From: an uncultured Collinsella sp.
Lineage (GTDB): Bacteria; Actinomycetota; Coriobacteriia; Coriobacteriales; Coriobacteriaceae
NCBI GenBank assembly: GCA_900758885.1
Contig: CAAETD010000151.1
Span: 1 to 8,985, forward strand
Length of the DNA: 8,985 nt
Reading direction: 5' to 3'
Shown here: piece by piece, positions 1 to 5,439 of the stretch
How the letters are laid out: each line of letters opens with the position of its first letter
Position numbering within the stretch: the first letter of the stretch is position 1
Made by a program: the position numbers and the translations under genes
The notes under the pieces: generated by a model
Seen by the model: only the letters and a program-made list of their open reading frames with translations
Database searches by the model: none
Told to the model about the DNA's origin: nothing

Positions 1-67
1 CACCCGTTTTTGCTGGACATATGTTGCGTAAACGCCCCAACTATCACCCTTTGCGAACTTAGATTTC

Positions 68-190
68 GGAAGTATGCGGCAAAATCTGAATAGACCGAGC
101 ACACCGAATATGTCCAAGCCCTGTACCTGCGGTTTTATTGGCGGAAAATCGGGGCGTGCTCAAGGGTTCCGGAATTTGCCGCATACTTCC
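68..190. repeat. Long imperfect inverted repeat, perfect 17-base tips
   Basis: The 17 bases at 67-83 (CGGAAGTATGCGGCAAA) recur as an exact reverse complement at 175-191. The similarity continues inward without gaps: 68-115 aligned with the reverse complement of 143-190 agrees at about 32 of 48 positions by hand count, including a shared GAGCAC block and a shared TCC end, with 27 bases between the arms. Bases 14-62 may be a third, degraded copy in the opposite orientation, since both ends resemble the unit (TGGACATAT at 14-22 is the reverse complement of 108-116). Two diverged copies of a roughly 48-base unit facing each other fit a dispersed repeat family better than a simple operator. It could instead be a regulator-binding site or a transcribed hairpin. 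Confidence 0.7.
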
Positions 191-346
191 GCAAACGACG
201 TCTCGGTGGCACAAAAAATCGCCCTCGGCGCCTTGAAATAATGAACAAGTGTAGCCGTTCGCCGCAAATTACCGTCCGTTTATAGAACCCATCCCCAGCG
301 TGCAGTCCCCTTACGGTTGAATAAATACACATCTATGGAATTACGT

Positions 347-355
347 AAGAGAGGA
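347..355 (+). promoter_or_regulatory. Ribosome binding site of the dehydrogenase gene
   Basis: AAGAGAGGA lies 7 bases upstream of the ATG at 363, a normal Shine-Dalgarno distance. It supports this start codon. Confidence 0.75.
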
Positions 356-362
356 CCGTTCT

Positions 363-1322
363 ATGAGCTACAAGACCGTTTGTGTTGCCGGCGGCGGCGT
401 GTTGGGAAGCCAGATTGCCTTTCAGGCTGCCTACTGCGGCTTTGATGTAACGATTTGGCTGCGCAGCGAGGGCAGCATCGGCCGCACCCAGCCCAAGATC
501 GATCATGTGCGCGAGGAGTACATCGCTGCTATCGAGGGCATGGCGGACGGTACGGGCGAGTGGTGCGCCGGTATCGCCGATAGCGGCCAGCCCTTCGACA
601 AGGAGGCGGCACTCGCCGCCGTTGAGCGTGCCTACTCCACACTCAAGCTGGAGCTCGATCTTGCCAAGGCCGTGGCCGACGCCGACCTGGTCATCGAGTC
701 TATGGCTGAGGACACTCAGGCAAAGATCGACTTCTACAAGAAGCTCGCCCCGGTTCTGCCGCAAAAGACCGTCGTCGTGACCAACTCCTCCACACTGCTG
801 CCGAGTACCTTTGCCAAGTACACCGGCCGCCCCGAGAAGTACCTGTCGCTGCACTTTGCCAACTCCATCTGGAAGAACAACATGACCGAGGTCATGGCCC
901 AGAGCCAAACCGACAAGCGCTATTTTGACGAGCTCGTCGACTTTGCCAACGACATTCGCATGCTGGCGCTTCCCGTCAACAAGGAAAAGAACGGCTACCT
1001 GCTCAACTCCATGTTGGTGCCGTGGCTGCTTTCGGGCCTCGACCTGTATGTCTCGGGCATTAGCGACCCCAAGAGCATCGACCTCGCATGGACGCGCGGC
1101 ACCGGCGCTCCCAAAGGTCCGTTCCGCGTGTTCGACACGGTGGGCATCCAGACGGCCTACAACATCGTTATGCAGTATCAGAAGGTCCCGGGCCTGGTGA
1201 GCCCGCTGCTCAAAAAGATGATGATGCCCTACAACTTTAAGGCCATGGCCTCCGTCCTCAAGCAGATGCTCGACGAAGGCAAGCTGGGCGAAAGTTCGGG
1301 CGAGGGCTTCTTCAAGTACTAG
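363..1322 (+). CDS. 3-hydroxyacyl-CoA dehydrogenase (NAD-dependent)
   Basis: A 319-residue cytoplasmic enzyme that should interconvert an L-3-hydroxyacyl-CoA and the 3-ketoacyl-CoA using NAD(H). The N-terminal Rossmann domain has the dinucleotide motif G10-x-G12-x-x-G15 (CVAGGGVLGSQIA). The catalytic pattern of the family is present: Ser143 in the TNSST stretch, His164 in LHFANSIWKNN, Glu176 twelve residues later, and Asn215 in GYLLNSML. The C-terminal domain runs from about residue 205 to the end and closes with the usual GEGFFKY. Length is normal for the single-function enzyme. The active-site block HFANSIWKNN differs from the common HFFNP form and recalls a subfamily usually annotated as 3-hydroxybutyryl-CoA dehydrogenase. 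No thiolase, crotonase or acyl-CoA dehydrogenase lies beside it here, so the chain length and direction of the reaction are open. The start is supported by a good ribosome binding site. It appears to be a single-gene unit, with 165 bases to the next gene. Confidence 0.88.
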   Translation: MSYKTVCVAGGGVLGSQIAFQAAYCGFDVTIWLRSEGSIGRTQPKIDHVREEYIAAIEGMADGTGEWCAGIADSGQPFDKEAALAAVERAYSTLKLELDLAKAVADADLVIESMAEDTQAKIDFYKKLAPVLPQKTVVVTNSSTLLPSTFAKYTGRPEKYLSLHFANSIWKNNMTEVMAQSQTDKRYFDELVDFANDIRMLALPVNKEKNGYLLNSMLVPWLLSGLDLYVSGISDPKSIDLAWTRGTGAPKGPFRVFDTVGIQTAYNIVMQYQKVPGLVSPLLKKMMMPYNFKAMASVLKQMLDEGKLGESSGEGFFKY

Positions 1323-1329
1323 AAAATGA

Positions 1330-1348
1330 TTCCTCGGGGACGGAGGAA
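1330..1348 (+). other. Small stem-loop after the dehydrogenase gene
   Basis: TTCCTC at 1330-1335 pairs with GAGGAA at 1343-1348 around a 7-base loop, 7 bases after the stop codon. No run of T follows on either strand, so it is not a standard intrinsic terminator. It may still stall polymerase or protect the 3' end of the mRNA. Confidence 0.3.
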
Positions 1349-1393
1349 AACAGGTCGGTCGCGCCCCCAAAGCCGTGTTTCCACGCTGCTGCA

Positions 1394-1428
1394 AGCTTAA
1401 GCTACCGCTAAGGGGCGTTTGTTAAGCT
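1394..1428. promoter_or_regulatory. Possible operator: repeated TTAAGCT sites upstream of the sulfotransferase
   Basis: The 10-base palindrome AGCTTAAGCT (1394-1403) is followed by another TTAAGCT half-site at 1422-1428, so TTAAGCT starts are 25 bases apart. They lie 60-95 bases before the chosen start of the arylsulfotransferase gene, where a regulator could act. CATAAT at 1435-1440 could be a -10 box, but no fitting -35 was found. This is a pattern, not a proven site. Confidence 0.22.
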
Positions 1429-1487
1429 GCGAGCCATAATTGGACAGAGCTTGGCAAGTGCCCTGGAATATGAAGGAAACGGCAGCG

Positions 1488-3227
1488 ATGGAATTCTTCG
1501 ATGGTGACGACATGGGATCGAGTAACGAAGGCGGCTGGCCGCTCACGCGCCGTGCTGCCCTTGCGGGCACGGCGGTGGGCGCGTTGGCGCTGGCGAGCGC
1601 GGGACTTGCAGGCTGCTCTGCTGCCGGAGCCGATGCGAACGATATGTCCAACGCGGACGACGGACTCACCGACGAACAGAAGAAAGTTCACAATCAGATT
1701 GTCGCGACCTACAACGTCGAGAAACAGGCTGCCATCAAAGAACAGCTCGATGCCGAGTACGCTGCAGGCGGCTACGACGAAACTGCCCCGTTTGTCAAAG
1801 CCGATCCCTTTGGTACCGACACCCTGAGTTGCTACGTGCGTTTTGCAACGACAGACCTCGTGGCCGTCACCTACGAGGTCGCCGGCCGTAAGAAATTCGC
1901 TGATTCCCCCAAAGTGGATGTCTTTTCCCGTACGCCCCACGGTGACGATACGCCGGCAACGGAGCACGAGTTCAAGGTCATCGGTCTCATTCCCAACCAC
2001 AAAAACACGGTAACCCTAACCTGCACCGCGCAGGATGGCACCAGCCGCACTTCGACGTTCACGATCGAGACGCCGGCGCTCAAGGGTGAGGAAGAGAAGC
2101 ACCTCACCGTCACGGCAGGGGAGTCCAACACGCCGCTCGCCGATGGCCTCTTTGCCATTCTGGGCAACGACTCGTCCAAGCTCGACTTTATGTACCTCTA
2201 CGACAATGCGGGTCAGATTCGCGGCGAGGTGCCGATCATCGGCTACCGCAGCCATCGCCTGCTGTTTCCGGGCGACGGCAGCATGATCATGAGCGTCTCG
2301 ACTACCAAGTTGGCCCAGATCAATGCCATCGGCCAGGTGGTAAACGTCTGGAGCACGGGCGACTACGAACTGCATCACGATTACGCTTTCGATGACGATG
2401 GCAACCTGCTGGTTCTGGCAAGTCACGCCGGCTCCGAGGCCGACTTGGACGTCGACCGCGCGGCTGCTAAAAAGGACAAGGGCGAGCGCGTTAACGTCGA
2501 GGACCTCATCATCAAGATCGACATAGCAACGGGCGGCGTCTCTCTCGCCATGGACCTGGGCGATATCTTCCCCGACCTCAAGGCGCGCGCCAAGGTGGCC
2601 TCGGACGGCGACCTGGATTGGATCCATATCAACACGATCCAGTGGCTCGGCGACAGTACCGTCCTGCTCAGCTCACGCGAGACCTCGACGGTCATCAAGC
2701 TTACCGATATCTACGGCACACCCACGGTCGATTGGCTCATGGGCTCGCCCGATTTCTGGGCCGGTTCGGGCTTTGAGGACAAGTTACTGCAGGCCCAAGG
2801 CGATTTTTCGCTCAACGCAGGCCAGCACAGCGTGACGTATCTGCCGAGTTCTGACACGGCAGCGACTGGTCGCTACCAGGTGCTGCTATACGACAACAAC
2901 TTTGGTGCGACCGAGCGCTATCCCAAGTTCGACTGGGGCCAGCTGGGCGCCGCGGTGGTGACCGACTACAGCAAGGGAACGCATTCGTTTGGGCGCATCT
3001 TTACGGTGGACGAGGCCGCGCGCACCTACGAGCTTGTGGACCAGATCGCAATGCCGTTCTCGGGTTATGTGAGCAGTGCGCAGCGCGTCGGCGGTTCGAA
3101 TAGCACGCTCGTGGCATCGGGCATGGCCAAGACCTTTGCCGAGTACGATCGCTATGGACTGCCCATCGCCACCCACGAGATGGAAGCCGAAAAGTACATC
3201 TACCGCGTGTACAAGTACGAGCTGTAG
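1488..3227 (+). CDS. Arylsulfate sulfotransferase, Tat-exported lipoprotein
   Basis: A PAPS-independent aryl sulfotransferase (ASST family) that moves a sulfate group from one phenolic sulfate ester to another phenol, here probably on the outer face of the membrane. From the chosen ATG it has 579 residues. The N-terminus carries a twin-arginine motif (LTRRAALAG), a hydrophobic stretch and a lipobox LAGC with the lipidated Cys43. A beta-rich N-terminal domain (about 95-190) is followed by a propeller-like region. The catalytic residues known from the E. coli enzyme have counterparts: His296 or His297 in ELHHDY, His380 in DWIHIN, Arg397 in LLSSRETS, and His447 in AGQHSVTYL, which would be the sulfated histidine. 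The His380-Arg397 block is especially close to the family pattern. The open frame begins at a TTG at 1440, but AAGGA at 1473-1477 stands 10 bases before the ATG at 1488. ATGs at 1470 and 1512 are alternatives and all keep the signal. No dsbL/dsbI-like partner is adjacent. Confidence 0.88.
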   Translation: MEFFDGDDMGSSNEGGWPLTRRAALAGTAVGALALASAGLAGCSAAGADANDMSNADDGLTDEQKKVHNQIVATYNVEKQAAIKEQLDAEYAAGGYDETAPFVKADPFGTDTLSCYVRFATTDLVAVTYEVAGRKKFADSPKVDVFSRTPHGDDTPATEHEFKVIGLIPNHKNTVTLTCTAQDGTSRTSTFTIETPALKGEEEKHLTVTAGESNTPLADGLFAILGNDSSKLDFMYLYDNAGQIRGEVPIIGYRSHRLLFPGDGSMIMSVSTTKLAQINAIGQVVNVWSTGDYELHHDYAFDDDGNLLVLASHAGSEADLDVDRAAAKKDKGERVNVEDLIIKIDIATGGVSLAMDLGDIFPDLKARAKVASDGDLDWIHINTIQWLGDSTVLLSSRETSTVIKLTDIYGTPTVDWLMGSPDFWAGSGFEDKLLQAQGDFSLNAGQHSVTYLPSSDTAATGRYQVLLYDNNFGATERYPKFDWGQLGAAVVTDYSKGTHSFGRIFTVDEAARTYELVDQIAMPFSGYVSSAQRVGGSNSTLVASGMAKTFAEYDRYGLPIATHEMEAEKYIYRVYKYEL

Positions 3228-3329
3228 GGCCGCGCTTAGGTTTGACCAATGGAGTATGAAAATACGCCGTTCGCCGATGCCCCCTCCGCGAGTGGCAGCC
3301 ATATGGTTTGATGTCAGAAACATATAGTT

Positions 3330-3349
3330 GTCGCCAGCCTGCTGGCGAC
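3330..3349 (+). terminator. Perfect 8-bp stem-loop after the sulfotransferase gene, weak terminator candidate
   Basis: GTCGCCAG (3330-3337) pairs perfectly with CTGGCGAC (3342-3349) around a CCTG loop, about 100 bases after the sulfotransferase stop and 28 bases before the 12-codon ORF. The following bases are GTTCCCCCTAA, without a T run. It may be a poor intrinsic terminator, an attenuator, or a stabilising structure in the leader of the next gene. Confidence 0.35.
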
Positions 3350-3377
3350 GTTCCCCCTAATATCGGAGGTTCCAGGT

Positions 3378-3416
3378 ATGTTTCACGCTCCGTTAAACAA
3401 CTATCGGTTGGGCTAA
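3378..3416 (+). CDS. 12-codon ORF with strong RBS, leader peptide or displaced N-terminus
   Basis: ATG at 3378 follows CGGAGGT (3364-3370) at an ideal 7-base distance and encodes MFHAPLNNYRLG before a TAA at 3414-3416. One base separates that stop from the ATG of the 149-residue gene, which itself has only a poor ribosome binding site (GGTTGGG). Two readings fit. It could be a translated leader whose termination re-initiates ribosomes on the downstream gene. Or it could be the true N-terminus of that gene, separated by a frameshift: removing one G from the GGG at 3410-3412 joins the frames as NNYRLANMGRCAIS, a polar, basic segment ahead of a membrane anchor. Confidence 0.45.
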   Translation: MFHAPLNNYRLG

Positions 3417-3417
3417 C

Positions 3418-3867
3418 ATGGGTCGCTGTGCTATTTCGATAACCCTTGCAGTGGTCTGCCTGACTGTGCTCCTGGGCGCTACAGGGCTGTTTGCTATAAG
3501 CCGAGAAACGTCCTATATGCAGGAATGCGCTTCCGAAGGGTTTGCCGTTGACGGTTACTATCGGGACGACAAGACGAGTCTGGAAACCCTGGCCTTTCTT
3601 GAGGAGGACAACTGTCGATGGCAGCTGGTCGACAAAGACGGAATCTGCGCAGACGGGCAGTTTAAGCGTATGGACGATCCTAACATCCTGGTATTAAAGA
3701 AGGAAAACGGCGAAGAATTCGGCACGGTTCACGTGGCGTATATATCGCGCCGACGCAATCAGGGGCAGATTTACCTAATTAGAAATACTGAGGTGACCCG
3801 ATTTTATCTTGTGAGCACCGATCCGGCGTTTACGGTGGAGTCTGGCGATGTCGATCCGGACAGTTGA
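3418..3867 (+). CDS. Small membrane-anchored protein, family unknown
   Basis: A 149-residue protein I do not recognise. Residues 4-28 are a single hydrophobic segment (ISITLAVVCLTVLLGATGLFAI) that would act as an uncleaved signal anchor. There is no lipobox and no convincing signal peptidase site. The remaining 120 residues would lie outside the cell. They alternate charged turns and short hydrophobic strands (WQLVDKDG, NILVLKKENGEEFGTVHVAYI, QIYLIRN, RFYLVSTD), which suggests a small beta-rich domain. Cysteines at about residues 37, 66 and 76 are outside the membrane segment, so a disulfide is possible. Its own start has a weak ribosome binding site, and the ORF just upstream may drive or be part of it. 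By eye its base composition is less GC-rich than the neighbours, as often seen in lineage-specific genes. It is convergent with the DUF389 gene. Confidence 0.65.
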   Translation: MGRCAISITLAVVCLTVLLGATGLFAISRETSYMQECASEGFAVDGYYRDDKTSLETLAFLEEDNCRWQLVDKDGICADGQFKRMDDPNILVLKKENGEEFGTVHVAYISRRRNQGQIYLIRNTEVTRFYLVSTDPAFTVESGDVDPDS

Positions 3868-3884
3868 TTCACGGCAATAAAACA

Positions 3885-3927
3885 GCGAGCGGGGCGCGGG
3901 TGTGAACTGTACTCCGCTATTTGCTCG
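3885..3927. terminator. Possible shared terminator between convergent genes
   Basis: GCGGGG (3889-3894) can pair with CTCCGC (3912-3917) with one G-T pair; an overlapping alternative pairs CGAGC (3886-3890) with GCTCG (3922-3926). The structure lies between the ends of two convergent genes. Read on the minus strand it is followed within 10 bases by GTTTTATTG, a short T-rich stretch, so it would serve the DUF389 gene better than the plus-strand gene. The loop is long, which keeps confidence low. Confidence 0.3.
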
Positions 3928-3992
3928 TGTCCGTATCGCGTCTGCGCCTCGTCGTAACTTGCGTCCGTGCGAGCATTCATCCTGCGCCGGCA

Positions 3993-5132
3993 TCACTTCA
4001 CATCGAACTCCACGCGATCGAGTTCGGGCACATTGAGGTCGATGAGCTTGCGGGCGACGTGGCGGTCGTGCGCCCCGAGCGCCTCGCTTGTCGTCACATG
4101 GGCGACAATCTCGCGCTCGACGATGCCCTCCTCGTCGCCTTCGGTGGTCGAGGTTTCGACGGCGACGGTGTAATCCTTAAAGCCCGGCAGCACCGCGGCA
4201 AGCTCGCGCGTGGTCTCGGTGACGCCGTAGCCGTCCTGCACGCCGGCCTGCGCCGAGCCAATGGAGCCTGCGGTCATAACGATGCAGGGGATGGCAAAGA
4301 TGACCGTTCCCACGATGATGCGGCGGCGCACTTTGCGTGACAGCTCGTTGACCTCGGCGTTTTCCTCAGCGGTCACAATGCCGTCGCCGTTGAGGTCGCG
4401 CTTGAGCGGCACGCGCAAAAGAAGCAGCACGGCTTCGGCAGCCAGTGCGATAAAGACCACGTTGATGCCAAACTCATAAAGCGCCGAGAGAAACAGTGAC
4501 CCGCTTGCGATGGCGATGCCGTAGCCCGCCGCGCACAGGGGCGGCATGAGCGCGGTCGCCACGGCCACGCCGGCGATGAGCGTGGCGGGTTCCTGGTCGC
4601 GCGAGTTGCCCAGCCCGCCTGCAAAGCCGCCTGCGAGTGCGACGGTAAGGTCCCAGACGGTGGGTGTCGAGTTGTCGATGATGGCGGCCGTGGTGGTGCC
4701 AAGGGGCGAGAGCTTAAAGTACAGCGTGGACGTGACCAGGCAAAAGGCCATCTGCAGCGCAAGGCTGGCGACGGCTTCGACGGTAATCTCGCGGTCGAGC
4801 GTGGCGATGCCATATGCCATGGCAAGGACCGATCCCATAAGCGGGCAGATGAGCATGGCGCCCACGATGGCGATGTCCGAATCGATATCGAGGCCGATGC
4901 TCGCGATGAGCATGGCGATGATGAGGATGCATAGGTGGGAGCCAGTCAGACGCGCCCCGTTTACAAAACGCTTGCGGATTACGTGGTAGGGCGCGCGACC
5001 CTCGCGAATGTTGAATGCGCGCTTTAGGAAGCGGGTGGCGTTCTCCATGGCCTCGCTATGAGCGGGGCGGATGCCGTGACGCCGATGATGACGCTCGCGC
5101 AGTCGCTTAATCTGTTGTTTGTCGAGTTCCAT
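3993..5132 (-). CDS. DUF389-family integral membrane protein
   Basis: A 379-residue membrane protein of the DUF389 (uncharacterised hydrophobic domain) family, function unknown. The family pattern shows in IVGAMLICPLMGSVLAMAYG (about 89-108) and in TLIAGVAVATALMPPLCAAG (184-203). Residues 1-60 are a polar, basic cytoplasmic lead with HHRRH. Membrane segments are seen near 63-82, 86-110, 117-138, 160-175, 183-208, 213-240 and 271-292. Between the last two lies D246-LNGDGIVTAE-E257, an EF-hand-like calcium loop with acidic or polar ligands at positions 1, 3, 5, 9 and 12. After the last segment comes a soluble C-terminal domain of about 80 residues. The frame is open up to 5258, but the ATG at 5132 is preceded by GAGG (5141-5138) at a 5-base distance, and the upstream extension is arginine- and proline-rich junk-like sequence, so I use 5132. 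It faces away from the large surface-protein gene. Confidence 0.85.
   Translation of the reverse strand: MELDKQQIKRLRERHHRRHGIRPAHSEAMENATRFLKRAFNIREGRAPYHVIRKRFVNGARLTGSHLCILIIAMLIASIGLDIDSDIAIVGAMLICPLMGSVLAMAYGIATLDREITVEAVASLALQMAFCLVTSTLYFKLSPLGTTTAAIIDNSTPTVWDLTVALAGGFAGGLGNSRDQEPATLIAGVAVATALMPPLCAAGYGIAIASGSLFLSALYEFGINVVFIALAAEAVLLLLRVPLKRDLNGDGIVTAEENAEVNELSRKVRRRIIVGTVIFAIPCIVMTAGSIGSAQAGVQDGYGVTETTRELAAVLPGFKDYTVAVETSTTEGDEEGIVEREIVAHVTTSEALGAHDRHVARKLIDLNVPELDRVEFDVK
4362..4397 (-). other. EF-hand-like calcium-binding loop inside the DUF389 protein
   Basis: Residues 246-257 (DLNGDGIVTAEE) fit the EF-hand or dockerin-type loop: Asp1, Asn3, Asp5, Gly6, a hydrophobic residue at 8, Thr9 and Glu12. 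The loop lies in a soluble stretch between two membrane segments, followed by a charged helix-like stretch (NAEVNELSRKVRRR). Calcium binding is an inference from the pattern. Confidence 0.6.
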
Positions 5133-5362
5133 GTCCACCTCGTTCCAGCGCGGTCCGCGCAACGCGCCCGTTGTCCTAACTCTACACCGTGGCGGGCGGG
5201 GTGTCTGTTGGATGCGGAATCCGATAGGGCGGATGACGCGGGAGCAAATGCAAATCACAGGCTCAATTCCATCCCGCGAGAATATGATGCACCAGATCCT
5301 TCAAATGTGACGAAACTGTGAAGCACGAGAGCGTGAATTTCAAAAAATACGCTGGTCGCCAA

Positions 5363-5374
5363 TGTTGCGCAACA
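5363..5374. promoter_or_regulatory. Perfect 12-base palindrome, possible operator
   Basis: TGTTGCGCAACA is an exact palindrome 65 bases upstream of the surface-protein start, close to the best promoter guess. Its symmetry fits a dimeric repressor or activator site. No regulator can be named. Confidence 0.35.
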
Positions 5375-5425
5375 GAATTCAAAAATCGACAGCTACCATT
5401 TGATACGTATGGATACATCCGTGTC

Positions 5426-5433
5426 AAAGGGAG
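5426..5433 (+). promoter_or_regulatory. Ribosome binding site of the surface-protein gene
   Basis: AAAGGGAG ends 6 bases before the ATG at 5440. It fixes the start and places the signal peptide correctly. Confidence 0.8.
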
Positions 5434-5439
5434 AAAGCC

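Larger units (their letters stand above)
1..362. other. Intergenic region with inverted repeats, no supported gene
   Basis: No coding region here is convincing. A 65-codon minus-strand ORF (332-135) has no credible ribosome binding site and runs through the inverted repeat, so I leave it out. A 13-codon plus-strand ORF from base 21 also lacks a Shine-Dalgarno sequence. The region carries the inverted repeat listed separately, then about 170 bases of unremarkable sequence leading to the ribosome binding site of the dehydrogenase gene. I could not pick a promoter with a good -35/-10 pair. Confidence 0.6.
5133..5439. promoter_or_regulatory. Intergenic region between divergent genes
   Basis: This stretch must hold the start signals of both divergent genes. 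Towards the plus gene it becomes AT-rich. It contains a perfect 12-base palindrome TGTTGCGCAACA (5363-5374), flanked on both sides by a similar direct repeat: GAATTTCAAAAAATAC at 5335-5350 and GAATTCAAAAATCG at 5375-5388. A weak promoter can be proposed: TCGACA (5386-5391, five of six matches to TTGACA) directly behind an A5 tract, then 16 bases and TATGGA (5408-5413, a poor -10). No clear promoter was found for the DUF389 gene. Confidence 0.4.

Noticed and set aside
135..332. 65-codon minus-strand ORF in the first intergenic region
   Set aside because: It has no clear ribosome binding site, an arginine-rich unremarkable product, and overlaps the inverted repeat.
333..1394. 353-codon minus-strand ORF opposite the dehydrogenase
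   Set aside because: It mirrors a well-supported gene in GC-rich sequence, has no recognisable domain and shows low-complexity composition.
1435..1440. CATAAT as a -10 box for the sulfotransferase gene
   Set aside because: No matching -35 sequence occurs at 15-19 bases upstream, so it is noted but not called as a promoter.
3256..3327. 23-codon plus-strand ORF starting at ATG 3256
   Set aside because: GGAG lies only one base before the ATG, too close for normal initiation, and the peptide has no recognisable feature.
5133..5258. Upstream extension of the DUF389 protein to 5258
   Set aside because: The added 42 residues are Arg/Pro-rich with no family resemblance, while the ATG at 5132 has a proper ribosome binding site.
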